Below are positions 15,898 to 23,243 of a stretch of DNA of 23,646 nucleotides, in pieces; positions within the stretch are counted from its first letter, which is position 1, and every line of letters begins with the position of its first letter. This DNA is from JBKEDF01 sp047975325 (GTDB taxonomy: Bacteria; Pseudomonadota; Alphaproteobacteria; Rhodobacterales; Rhodobacteraceae). The notes under the pieces are model-generated. The model had not been told where the DNA came from, did no database searches, and worked only from the letters and a program-made list of their open reading frames with translations. Both the position numbers and the translations under genes were made by a program. The DNA lies in contig JBKEDF010000024.1 of the NCBI GenBank assembly GCA_047975325.1, positions 1 to 23,646 of the forward strand, written 5' to 3'.

Positions 15898-16830
15898 TCA
15901 GGGCAAAAGGTAAAGCCAGATCCAGACCGTGCCGATCATCACACCGGTTGAGATAAGAACGGTGGAGGCCGTAACGCGCTTTGCGGCGTCATACATATTG
16001 GCAAACAGATAGGCGTTCACGCCGGGGGCCATGGCGGCAGTCACGACGGCGGAACGAATCTGGCCTATATCAAGCCCGAATCCATATCGCGCCAGGATCC
16101 ATGTCAGGGCAGGATGCAGAAGGAGGGAGATGCCGCAGAGCATCGCGATGGCCCGCATGTCGCCCTCGGGTCGGTAATGGATAAGAACGCCGCCCATCCC
16201 GAAGAGGGCTGCGGGAATGGCAGCGACGGCCATCATGTCGACTGCGTCAAGGACAACGCCGGGCAGCGGCAGCCCGGTCATGTTTACCATCAGGCCGATG
16301 ATGATCCCGCTGACGATGGGTTGGGTCAGCACCGATCGCGTAACCTCCCGCGCCAATGCGCCCCTGTTGCCGTTCCTGGCGCGAAGAACCTCCATCAGGA
16401 AAATCCCGATCGTGTAAAGCAGCGGCGAATGGAAGGTGATAATGGCGTAGTTTCCCGACAGGGCATCGGACCCGTATGCGCGTTCGGTAATCGGCAGGCC
16501 CAAGAGCAGCGAATTGGAATAACAGGCCGCGAAGGCGATCACGAGCGCATCCGCCGGGGAACGGTCAAAGAAACGCCGTGCCAGAAGATAGGCAAGCCCC
16601 CCGGCCACAAAGGCCCCCGCGTAGAAACTGATCAGCAGGCGCGGATCGAAGGCCGATGACAGTTCCAACTGGCTCATGGAACGAAAGAGCAGAACGGGTA
16701 TGGCAAAATTCTGCGCGAATTTCATGATGCCGTCGATTGAGGCATCACTGACAATACCCTTCCAGGCGGCAAAATACCCGAAGCCGAGGATCAGAAAGAC
16801 AGGCAGGATGACATTGAGAAGTGCGCTCAT
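15898..16830 (-). CDS. AEC (auxin efflux carrier) family transporter
   Basis: The 310-residue protein has about ten membrane segments in two five-segment halves. The N-terminus LLNVILPVFLILGFGYFAAW and the internal block YSNSLLLGLPITERAYG match the membrane-transport family, in which bacterial members are thought to export organic acids or similar anions. The second half contains GVNAYLFANMYDAAKRV. The family is certain; the substrate is not visible. Its ATG overlaps the stop of the MBL hydrolase gene (ATGA), so it is the last gene of the long minus-strand operon starting at the lipoprotein. Confidence 0.93.
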   Translation of the reverse strand: MSALLNVILPVFLILGFGYFAAWKGIVSDASIDGIMKFAQNFAIPVLLFRSMSQLELSSAFDPRLLISFYAGAFVAGGLAYLLARRFFDRSPADALVIAFAACYSNSLLLGLPITERAYGSDALSGNYAIITFHSPLLYTIGIFLMEVLRARNGNRGALAREVTRSVLTQPIVSGIIIGLMVNMTGLPLPGVVLDAVDMMAVAAIPAALFGMGGVLIHYRPEGDMRAIAMLCGISLLLHPALTWILARYGFGLDIGQIRSAVVTAAMAPGVNAYLFANMYDAAKRVTASTVLISTGVMIGTVWIWLYLLP

Positions 16831-17630
16831 TCCCCGGTGCCGGTTTCGATGACCATGCCGTCATGGGCGGGGATGACATGGTCGGGGGTCTCGGCCATCA
16901 CCCTGTCATGGTCAAGATCGTTATGCATATTGGTCAGGATCGCGCGGCGGGGCCGGGCACGGGCAATCCAGTCCAGTGTCATCGCCAGATGCGCATGGGT
17001 CGGGTGCGGCTTGCGACGCAGCGCATCCACGATCCAGTAATCGAGATTTTCCAGAGCCGTCCAGCTTTCGTCGGGCAGGGCGACGGCATCGGGCAGATAG
17101 GCCAGATCGCCGATCCGGAAGCCGAGTGCGGTAATGGAACCATGTTCCGCAACAAAGGGGATCAGGCGCAATTCCCCCCCCGAGCCGGGAACCTCGATCG
17201 GGCCATCAATCGTGTGCAGGTCAAGGATTGGGGGATAGGGCGAGTCCGCAGGTTGGACAAAGGCATAGCCGAAACGCGACAGCAATGCTTCCTGCGTTGG
17301 TACATCGGCCCAGACCGGCAGGCGCGCGAGACGGTTGAAGACGATCTGACGCAAATCATCGATTCCGTGCATGTGATCGGCATGGGCATGGGTATAGACC
17401 ACGCCATCCAGATGCCCGACATTGGCGGAAAGCAACTGTTCGCGCATATCGGGGGAGGTGTCGATCAGGACACGGGTAACCCCTGAAGCGGAGATCTGTT
17501 CGACCAGGAGGGAACAGCGACGGCGGCGGTTTCTGGGGTTGGTAGGGTCACAATCACCCCATTCCCCGCCCAGTCGTGGCACACCGCCCGAGGACCCGCA
17601 GCCGAGGATTGTGAAGCGCAGCCCCGCCAT
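16827..17630 (-). CDS. MBL-fold metallo-hydrolase, PhnP-like
   Basis: The 267-residue protein has the metallo-beta-lactamase fold motif THAHADHMHG (H81, H83, D85, H86) and the PhnP-type N-terminus FTILGCGSSGGVPRLGG. The stretch GDCDPTNPRNRRRRCSLLV (about 25-43) and VLIDTSPDMREQLL follow. Later metal or active-site segments are AEHGSITALGFRIGDLAYLPDA and LTNMHNDLDHD. Characterised PhnP enzymes hydrolyse cyclic phosphate esters such as 5-phosphoribosyl 1,2-cyclic phosphate. No phn genes are here, so a general cyclic phosphodiesterase or tRNA-related hydrolase role is equally possible. The start shares one base with the tatD stop (TAATG), and its own stop overlaps the AEC start. Confidence 0.9.
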   Translation of the reverse strand: MAGLRFTILGCGSSGGVPRLGGEWGDCDPTNPRNRRRRCSLLVEQISASGVTRVLIDTSPDMREQLLSANVGHLDGVVYTHAHADHMHGIDDLRQIVFNRLARLPVWADVPTQEALLSRFGYAFVQPADSPYPPILDLHTIDGPIEVPGSGGELRLIPFVAEHGSITALGFRIGDLAYLPDAVALPDESWTALENLDYWIVDALRRKPHPTHAHLAMTLDWIARARPRRAILTNMHNDLDHDRVMAETPDHVIPAHDGMVIETGTGE

Positions 17631-18424
17631 TATGCCCTGACCCTGGTGAAGAGCCGTTCGAAATTTACCTCCGTCGCAGCGGCAAATTCCGCAAGGCTGA
17701 GACCAAAGATTTCCGCGCCGACCTTCGCAGTATGGGCGGTATAGGCCGGTTCATTGCGCTTTCCACGATGCGGGGGCGGGGCCAGATAGGGGCTGTCGGT
17801 TTCCAGCAGGATCCGGTCAAGCGGTGCGGAAGCAAAGATATCCCTCAATTCCAGCGATTTGGGAAAGGCCGCAATCCCCGACATTGACAGGAAAAAGCCC
17901 AGATCCAACGCAGTTCTGGCCAGGGCTGCCCCCGAGGAAAAGCAGTGCATGACACAGCTATATGGCCCGTTTCGATAACCTTCGGTCAGAATGGCGGCCA
18001 TATCATCATCTGCAGCGCGGGAATGAATAATCAGGGGCAGACCGGTTTCGCGTGCGGCATCAATATGAAGGCGCAGGCTTTCTTTCTGCATATCCGCACT
18101 GTCGGCGGTGTAGTGATAGTCAAGCCCGGTTTCTCCAATTCCCACCATTTTTGGATGTTTCGCAATGGCGATCAGGGCATCTGTGGTGATCAAGGGACCT
18201 TTATGGACATGCATCGGATGGATGCCGAACGCATACCAGAGCGATGGATGCGCCTCCGCCATGGCGCGGACCCCGGGTTCCCGTTCGGGGCGGGTACAGA
18301 TGGTGACCATCCGGTGCACGCCCGCATCATGGGCCCGCGTGATCACGGCCTCAAGTTCACCTTCGAAATCGGGAAAATCCAGATGGCAATGGCTATCGGT
18401 GATGGTCGGTGTTTCAGGCATCAT
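17630..18424 (-). CDS. TatD family metal-dependent deoxyribonuclease
   Basis: The 264-residue amidohydrolase-fold protein shows all TatD metal-site blocks in order: DSHCHLDFPDF (HxH at about 12-14), AFGIHPMHV, GIGETGLDYHY (the metal-bridging Glu), LIIHSRAADDD, VMHCFSSGA and ILLETDSPYLAPPPHRGKRN. TatD enzymes are 3'-5' exonucleases and DNA-repair nucleases; some act on D-aminoacyl-tRNA. It lies between holB and the MBL hydrolase in a tight operon, 6 nt after holB. Two ATGs are adjacent (18424 and 18421), with only a weak GGTGA upstream, so coupling to holB is likely. Confidence 0.94.
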   Translation of the reverse strand: MMPETPTITDSHCHLDFPDFEGELEAVITRAHDAGVHRMVTICTRPEREPGVRAMAEAHPSLWYAFGIHPMHVHKGPLITTDALIAIAKHPKMVGIGETGLDYHYTADSADMQKESLRLHIDAARETGLPLIIHSRAADDDMAAILTEGYRNGPYSCVMHCFSSGAALARTALDLGFFLSMSGIAAFPKSLELRDIFASAPLDRILLETDSPYLAPPPHRGKRNEPAYTAHTAKVGAEIFGLSLAEFAAATEVNFERLFTRVRA

Positions 18425-18430
18425 TCAGGC

Positions 18431-19564
18431 TCACCCCAGGGCGAGCTTGCCCGCCGTCTCATCAATCGACAGAAGCATATCCATGAGAAGCGCGGCAGGG
18501 TCAAGGTTGACGGCCTTGCCGCGCCGGGCCCGTGCGGAAAGGCCCTGTGCCAGATTGGCCCAGGCGCGGGCGGCCTGCGGGTGGGGGGAAAGCCGGGCGA
18601 TCAGATCCGCCTCACCGGGGGCTGCCTCTATCGGGGTCTGGCCCAAGGCGCCGGCGCGGGCGAGGCGGGCCAGAAACAGATCGATCAGTGTCAGGATCAG
18701 ATCGAATTTTTCCTCTGCCCCCCGTGCGCCCCCCAATTCGGCCAATCCGCCCGCACGTGCGCGGTCGAGTCGGGGCAGGGAACTGAAAAGCCTGATGATA
18801 CCCCTGTAGATGTTCTGTCCATCAAGATTCAGGATACGGATCGCTTCGCCGACCGAACCGCCGGAAAGTTCGGTCAATGCCTGGGGATTACCGGGCGGGC
18901 TGCCTGCAGCACCAAGCGCCCTTTCGATCTGATCCGGGGGCAGGGGGGTCAGGCGCAGTTCCCGACACCGTGATCGGATGGTGGGCAAAAGCCTTGCGGG
19001 CTGGTGGCTGATCAGCAAAAGGGTTGCCCCTTCCGGCGGTTCTTCCAGAAGTTTCAAAAGTGCATTGGCCGCGGCAGCGTTCATTTCATCGGCGCTGTCG
19101 ATGATGGCCACCCTGCGCCCGCCATCGGCTGCGGAAAGCGTGAAGAAGCTTTTCAGCTTGCGCACCTCATCCACGGTGATTACGGATTTCAGGCGCTTGC
19201 GATCCTCATCCCATGCCCTGCGAAGCGCAAAAAGCCGGGGTTCCGACAGAGCGGCAATGCGACGAGCGATGGGATGGTCCTGCGGTATATCCAGCGTGTC
19301 CGGCGCAGGGGCGGAGAACATGCCGCCATCCTCTTCAGGCGTGGCAAGCAGGAACCGTGCAAGACGCCAGGCCAGAGTGGCCTTGCCCAGACCGCGTGGC
19401 CCGGTAATCAGCCAGCCGTGATGCAATCGCCCGGCATTGAAAGCCCCAAGGAAATCGGTCTGCGCGGCCTCGTGGCCCACCAATTCGGCCGTATCCCGTG
19501 GGTGGGGCGCGCCGGCGACACGATCGGCCTCGGGGCGTTCATCGGTGGCGGTGGCACGGCTCAT
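18431..19564 (-). CDS. holB: DNA polymerase III subunit delta prime
   Basis: The 377-residue clamp-loader subunit carries the AAA+ Walker A-like motif ITGPRGLGKATLAWRLAR (53-70). It also has the family blocks ALLKLLEEPPEGATLLLISH and IRSRCREL with the SRC sensor-1 motif. The four zinc-binding cysteines of the E. coli subunit are absent, as is common in alphaproteobacteria. It acts in the clamp loader that places the beta clamp on DNA. The ATG overlaps the tmk stop (ATGA), the widely conserved tmk-holB pairing. The C-terminal third (about 270-377) is more variable and rich in Ala and Leu, consistent with the collar domain. Confidence 0.94.
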   Translation of the reverse strand: MSRATATDERPEADRVAGAPHPRDTAELVGHEAAQTDFLGAFNAGRLHHGWLITGPRGLGKATLAWRLARFLLATPEEDGGMFSAPAPDTLDIPQDHPIARRIAALSEPRLFALRRAWDEDRKRLKSVITVDEVRKLKSFFTLSAADGGRRVAIIDSADEMNAAAANALLKLLEEPPEGATLLLISHQPARLLPTIRSRCRELRLTPLPPDQIERALGAAGSPPGNPQALTELSGGSVGEAIRILNLDGQNIYRGIIRLFSSLPRLDRARAGGLAELGGARGAEEKFDLILTLIDLFLARLARAGALGQTPIEAAPGEADLIARLSPHPQAARAWANLAQGLSARARRGKAVNLDPAALLMDMLLSIDETAGKLALG

Positions 19565-20211
19565 GTCAGCACATCCAGCGCATGCGCCAGGATATCGGCA
19601 GCCAGATCACCTTCTTCACGGGCGCCATCAAAAAGCGCGAAACGCTCCGGTGTGGCGCGGGCAAGGTCAAGAAATTCAGCGCGCAGGCGTTGTTGCAGAT
19701 CAAGGCCCATTTCCTCGAAACGCTGTTCCCCCGCGCCGCGTGCCGTGGCACGGGCAAGGCCTTTTTCGGGGGGCAGATCGATCAGGAAGGTCAAATCCGG
19801 TTCCATCCCGATCATCAGGTCGTGAAGGTTATCGACCAGGGTTCGCAGATCTTCGCCACCGTTGCGGGCAAGGCCCTGATAGGCGCGGGTACTGTCGGCA
19901 AAACGATCCGTGATCACCACTGCACCGCGATGCAGTGCGGGAAGGATCGTCCTTTCCAGATGATCACGGCGCGCTGCCGTGAAAAGCAGGATTTCCGTCC
20001 TGGGGGACCAGCGATCCGCCCCGCCTTCCAGCAGGAGGTTACGGATTTCCTCCGCGCCGGGGCTGCCACCCGGTTCGCGTGTCAGGATGGCCTCGACCCC
20101 GCGTTTGGCCAGGGCAGCCTGCAAAAATCGTGCCTGGGTACTTTTGCCCGATCCGTCAATGCCTTCGAAACTGAAGAAACGGCCGGATCCGTGCGGCCCA
20201 CCCCCCGCCAT
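19561..20211 (-). CDS. tmk: Thymidylate kinase
   Basis: The 216-residue enzyme phosphorylates dTMP to dTDP. It shows the P-loop FEGIDGSGKST (15-25), the TREPGGSPGAEEIR block (44-57), and DRFADSTRAYQG (102-113), which carries the DR(Y/F) motif for dTMP binding. The LID region ARATARGAGEQRFEE (153-167) has arginines of the E. coli-like type. The start at 20211 is one nt after the carboxypeptidase stop (TGACATG) and has no ribosome binding site of its own, so translation probably depends on the upstream gene. The stop overlaps holB. Confidence 0.96.
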   Translation of the reverse strand: MAGGGPHGSGRFFSFEGIDGSGKSTQARFLQAALAKRGVEAILTREPGGSPGAEEIRNLLLEGGADRWSPRTEILLFTAARRDHLERTILPALHRGAVVITDRFADSTRAYQGLARNGGEDLRTLVDNLHDLMIGMEPDLTFLIDLPPEKGLARATARGAGEQRFEEMGLDLQQRLRAEFLDLARATPERFALFDGAREEGDLAADILAHALDVLT

Positions 20212-20212
20212 G

Positions 20213-21367
20213 TCAGGAGGCCGGATCCGCAGCGTTGTTGAACCGCGCCCAGAGCTTTTCCGCTGCGGCGGTAAGATGTTTCACATAGCCACCCTTCACG
20301 ACTTCACTTTCGGTGAAAAGCTGCACCCGGCGTTCAGGTAGGTCGGGGACGCGGATGATCAGTTCCCCCACCTGCGTGCCTGCTTTCAATGGCGCGATAA
20401 GCGGGGCGCTATAGGTGACTTCCGCTTCCACCCCATCCTGTACCAGTGCGGGAACCAGCATGGAGATATCCTCCGCCGGGACCAGTCCGATACTTTCCGC
20501 AGATCCCATCCAGACATCGGCCTCGGCCACGCGCTGTCCGGCCTTGACCACGGTTTTCAGGACGAATTGCCGGAAGGCCCAGTTCAGGATCCGTTCGGAT
20601 TCCTCGGCTCGGGATTCGGTGGATTGCAGGCCGGCCAGAACGAAGATTACCCGGCGATCCCCCTGTTTGGCCGACCCGGTCAACCCATAACCCGCCTCCG
20701 AGGTATGCCCCGTCTTGAGCCCATCGGCGCCGCTTCCCAGTTTCAGCAACGGGTTACGATTGAACCGGTTTGCCGCAGCGCGGTTTTCATAGTTGAATTC
20801 GGTCAGGGCAAAGAACGGGTAATATTCCGGGAATTCGGTAATCAGCCGCCTTGCCAGAATTCCCAGATCGCGCATTGACATCCGATGCCCCGGCGCGGGC
20901 CAGCCTGAAGAGTTGATGAAGTTGGAATTGGTCATGCCCAGTGCCTGAGCCCGCGTATTCATCTGCTGGGCGAAGGCCTCTTCGGTGCCGGCCAGCCCCT
21001 CGGCCACGACAACACAGGCATCATTGCCGGAATTGACAACAATCCCATGGATCAGATCGTTGACAGTAGGGCGGTCGCGTTCATTGAGGAACATGGTGGA
21101 GCCCCCCATCTCCCGGGCGCGCGTGGAAACGGCAAATCGCGTCTCCATCGTTACGCGACCGTCCTTGAGTGCCTCGAAAAGCATGTTGAGCGTCATCAGT
21201 TTGGACATTGAGGCCGGCGGCAGGGGCTCATCGGCATTCTTGTCCATCAGGACGGTATCGGTGGCCAGATCATAAACCCAGGCGGCTTGTGCGCTGGTTT
21301 CAAAGGCATGCGCCCCCATTGGAAGGGCCAGCGCTGCAAGAAGGGCGAGGATGCGGGGCGTTTTCAT
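20213..21367 (-). CDS. D-alanyl-D-alanine carboxypeptidase, S11 family (low-molecular-mass PBP)
   Basis: The 384-residue exported enzyme begins with a Sec signal peptide (MKTPRILALLAALALPMGAHA, likely cleaved before FETSAQ; position 1-21). The penicillin-binding motifs are complete: SMSK (nucleophile Ser53, Lys56), SGN (113-115) and KTG (218-220). A C-terminal beta-rich PBP5-type domain follows (about 280-365). The final residues lack a clear amphipathic membrane anchor, though AAAEKLWARFN could be a short one. It trims the terminal D-Ala from peptidoglycan pentapeptides in the periplasm. AGGAG lies six bases before the ATG. It is a DacA/DacC-type enzyme; which paralogue cannot be told. It sits 23 nt after the lipoprotein gene. 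Confidence 0.95.
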   Translation of the reverse strand: MKTPRILALLAALALPMGAHAFETSAQAAWVYDLATDTVLMDKNADEPLPPASMSKLMTLNMLFEALKDGRVTMETRFAVSTRAREMGGSTMFLNERDRPTVNDLIHGIVVNSGNDACVVVAEGLAGTEEAFAQQMNTRAQALGMTNSNFINSSGWPAPGHRMSMRDLGILARRLITEFPEYYPFFALTEFNYENRAAANRFNRNPLLKLGSGADGLKTGHTSEAGYGLTGSAKQGDRRVIFVLAGLQSTESRAEESERILNWAFRQFVLKTVVKAGQRVAEADVWMGSAESIGLVPAEDISMLVPALVQDGVEAEVTYSAPLIAPLKAGTQVGELIIRVPDLPERRVQLFTESEVVKGGYVKHLTAAAEKLWARFNNAADPAS

Positions 21368-21390
21368 CTGAATCTCCTTCGAAACGGGGA

Positions 21391-22137
21391 TCAGTGGGAC
21401 AGGACATGAGGGTTGAAATGACCCATGGGTTTAACATTTCGGACTGCTTCTTCGCGGGTATCAAGCGAATCCAAAATGGCAAGATCACGCCATAACACTT
21501 TGCCATATCTTGTTTTTACCTGAGTATGGCTTTGCGTTTCAGGCGTATTCAGAAAGGTGGGCGCTGCCTGCATCCTGGCGGTGACCGTTATTGTTTCCAC
21601 GCGGTCAAGCGCGGTGGAGGCAACGGCGGGCACATCAAGCGCCGATCTCCCCACCCCATCCGCCGTGTTGGGCGCCAGTGAGGGGTCATCCATCGATACC
21701 TCCTCACGCCGCAATGCCGTGACGTTCAACTGCGCCGGTTGCCCGGCCAGGATCCCAAGTGCCGCGGCGGCTTCCGAAGAAACCTGCAGGGGCGGTCCGG
21801 GATTGATCCTTTCGCGGCGGAACAGGGCCCCGGCCACGGATCTGCCATTGGCAGGGTTCCGCAGCATTACCCGTTCGGGATCGGTCGCATCCGGCGAGGC
21901 GACCCATATACCGCCCAGCGAAGGGCGGCCATCCCAAAGTGCCTCATCGGTTACCTGAAAAACCTCCGGCGCTTCGACCTCGCGTTCAGCCAGCTGTCTT
22001 GAGCCCGCCATCGACATGCTGCTTTCCGTCTCAGGAGAGCGTTCCTTGCCAAAAGGGTTGGGAAGTGAACTACATCCGGCAAGTGCGATGCCTGTGGCGG
22101 CTGCCAGGAGAATTGCCTTGAACCTCGCGCGTTTCAT
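21391..22137 (-). CDS. RlpA-like double-psi beta-barrel lipoprotein (degenerate)
   Basis: The 248-residue protein has a lipoprotein signal with lipobox LAGC (19-22), so Cys22 would be lipidated. Residues about 77-143 resemble the RlpA double-psi barrel: ERVMLRNPANGRSV aligns with the (V)RVTNLxNGRSV block and VSSEAAAALGI with LSRAAAxxLGM, ending in an LNVTAL strand. In place of the RINDRGPF segment it reads ALFRRERI, so the catalytic Asp of active RlpA lytic transglycosylases seems lost. It may bind peptidoglycan without cutting it. The start is set by the signal peptide and a GAGG five bases upstream. It heads the operon that continues into the D-Ala-D-Ala carboxypeptidase, fitting a cell-wall role. 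The remaining C-terminus (145-248) is unrecognised. Confidence 0.75.
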   Translation of the reverse strand: MKRARFKAILLAAATGIALAGCSSLPNPFGKERSPETESSMSMAGSRQLAEREVEAPEVFQVTDEALWDGRPSLGGIWVASPDATDPERVMLRNPANGRSVAGALFRRERINPGPPLQVSSEAAAALGILAGQPAQLNVTALRREEVSMDDPSLAPNTADGVGRSALDVPAVASTALDRVETITVTARMQAAPTFLNTPETQSHTQVKTRYGKVLWRDLAILDSLDTREEAVRNVKPMGHFNPHVLSH

Positions 22138-22426
22138 TCCTGCCTCAATCCCGCGCGCCTTCGATGCCGCGCTTGTTGTTCTGGGGCGGTCAGGCCGGCC
22201 CCGGTCGACATCTTCCTCGTCTTTAGCATATCGGCTAACCCCTCCGGAGAAAAGACCGCCCCGCCGGTTTTGCAACTTTTCGCTGCAACGAATGCGTGAA
22301 CCCATCGCCCCTTACGGGGCATTCCCATATCCCTTGGTGCAAGCCCTTGATTGTCACCAAATGCCCCACTAAGAACGGCTTCGAACATCCGGCGCTTCAG
22401 TTCAACTGTAATACCGGGTGCAGAGT
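22138..22426. other. Intergenic region upstream of the lipoprotein operon and of tRNA-Ser
   Basis: This gap between two divergent units should hold the promoter for the minus-strand operon and that of tRNA-Ser. A TATGCT element read on the minus strand (22226-22231) could be a -10 box, but no convincing -35 is at the right distance. A 5-bp hairpin GCCCC-TTAC-GGGGC lies at 22307-22320 without a T-run. I see no coding sequence in it. Confidence 0.4.
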
Positions 22427-22516
22427 GGAAGTGTGGCCGAGTGGTTGAAGGCACTGGTCTTGAAAACCAGCAACGGGGAGACTCGTTCGTGGGTTCGAAT
22501 CCCACCGCTTCCGCCA
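22427..22516 (+). tRNA. tRNA-Ser (anticodon UGA), CCA end encoded
   Basis: This is a 90-nt class II tRNA. The acceptor GGAAGTG pairs with CGCTTCC, the D-arm is GGCCGAGTGGTTGAAGGC, and the anticodon stem-loop CTGGTCTTGAAAACCAG contains TGA. A long variable arm (about CAACGGGGAGACTCGTTCG) is followed by the T-arm GTGGGTTCGAATCCCAC. The CCA is encoded at 22514-22516. It reads codons UCA and related serine codons. An open frame on the opposite strand through this tRNA is a known artefact. Confidence 0.97.
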
Positions 22517-22601
22517 AGTACCGCCGAAAATAGCCTAGTGCCGCCGATCACCGTACGCCGGGAATGTCGGTTGTTGTCGTTTATACGTGGTCTGTTCCTG
22601 C

Positions 22602-23168
22602 TCAGTGTTGCCCGGTTTCGCGCCGGAAAAGGTCGCGCAGATGAGCTTCGGCCTTGCTTTCACTGAGGTCGGCATCAGCGCCCAGCAACAACCCCGCCAA
22701 ACCGTCGCGCATGGCCTCCAGTCGCAGGGCCGTGGCGCGCGGTGCGTCCAACGCCCAATCGCCTCGGGAAATGCCTTTGGTCAGGATTTCTGTCAGCACA
22801 TCGCGCAACCTGGCGCGGGCCGATGTCACCGCCTCTGCCATGGCCGGGTCTTGCAGGACAAGGCCTTCCGCCTCGATCCAAAGCCGCCAGAAAGGACGCG
22901 CCTCTGCCGCAAAGCTCTCGCTGAAAAAACGGCGCATCGCTTCGGGCGGTGTTTCCCCATCACGCCACATGTCATCGGCAACGTCGGTGAAAATAGCGGC
23001 CCAGGCGGTGGCGCGCAGTTCGGGCCAGCGAAAATAGTGGTTCAGCAAACCTGTGCCGACGCCCGCCCGTTCGGTCACGGCGCGCGTCTGAACGGTCAAC
23101 AGACCCTGTTCGATGAGCAAGGCAACGGTTGCCTCAATGATTCTCTCCCGCTTGGTTGCGATGGTCAT
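22602..23168 (-). CDS. TetR family transcriptional regulator
   Basis: The 188-residue protein has an N-terminal TetR-type helix-turn-helix: KRERIIEATVALLIEQGLLT followed by VQTRAVTERAGVGTGLLNHYF (about 6-46; split for position). The C-terminal ligand domain, with LRLEAMRDGLAGLLLGA near the end, resembles the BetI-type C-terminal domain. The start at 23168 is supported by AGGAG five bases upstream; an upstream extension to 23186 runs through this ribosome binding site. It is divergent from the DUF418 gene with 75 nt between them, which contains two palindromes. It likely represses itself and that neighbour; the inducer is unknown. Confidence 0.92.
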   Translation of the reverse strand: MTIATKRERIIEATVALLIEQGLLTVQTRAVTERAGVGTGLLNHYFRWPELRATAWAAIFTDVADDMWRDGETPPEAMRRFFSESFAAEARPFWRLWIEAEGLVLQDPAMAEAVTSARARLRDVLTEILTKGISRGDWALDAPRATALRLEAMRDGLAGLLLGADADLSESKAEAHLRDLFRRETGQH

Positions 23169-23179
23169 GGTTGCTCCTG

Positions 23180-23209
23180 TTGACAAATTGAGCGATTGCT
23201 CAATATATG
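23180..23209 (+). promoter_or_regulatory. Predicted sigma-70 promoter for the DUF418 gene
   Basis: A perfect -35 box TTGACA (23180-23185) is followed after 18 bp by TATATG (23204-23209), a reasonable -10 box. The first palindrome fills the spacer and the second sits around the expected transcription start, so a bound repressor would block RNA polymerase. Confidence 0.6.
23187..23204. promoter_or_regulatory. Operator candidate 1, 18-bp palindrome
   Basis: The sequence is ATTGAGC-GATT-GCTCAAT, a perfect inverted repeat with 7-bp arms and a 4-bp centre. It lies in the TetR/DUF418 divergent gap, 19 nt upstream of the tetR start and inside the spacer of the predicted DUF418 promoter. Confidence 0.8.
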
Positions 23210-23227
23210 TTTGAGCCGCTGCTCAAA
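23210..23227. promoter_or_regulatory. Operator candidate 2, 18-bp palindrome
   Basis: The sequence is TTTGAGC-CGCT-GCTCAAA, again 7-bp perfect arms with a 4-bp centre. It shares the core TTGAGC-N4-GCTCAA with the first palindrome. The centres are 23 bp apart, a little over two helical turns, so two dimers would bind near the same face. Confidence 0.8.
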
Positions 23228-23243
23228 GTAGGAGAATACCCGA

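Noticed and set aside
22138..22305. N-terminal extension of the lipoprotein gene
   Set aside because: It would bury the lipoprotein signal peptide 56 residues inside the protein, so the ATG at 22137 is preferred.
22134..22517. A minus-strand frame starting MAEAVGFEPTNESPRC
   Set aside because: This is the familiar false protein read from the antisense strand of a tRNA-Ser gene.
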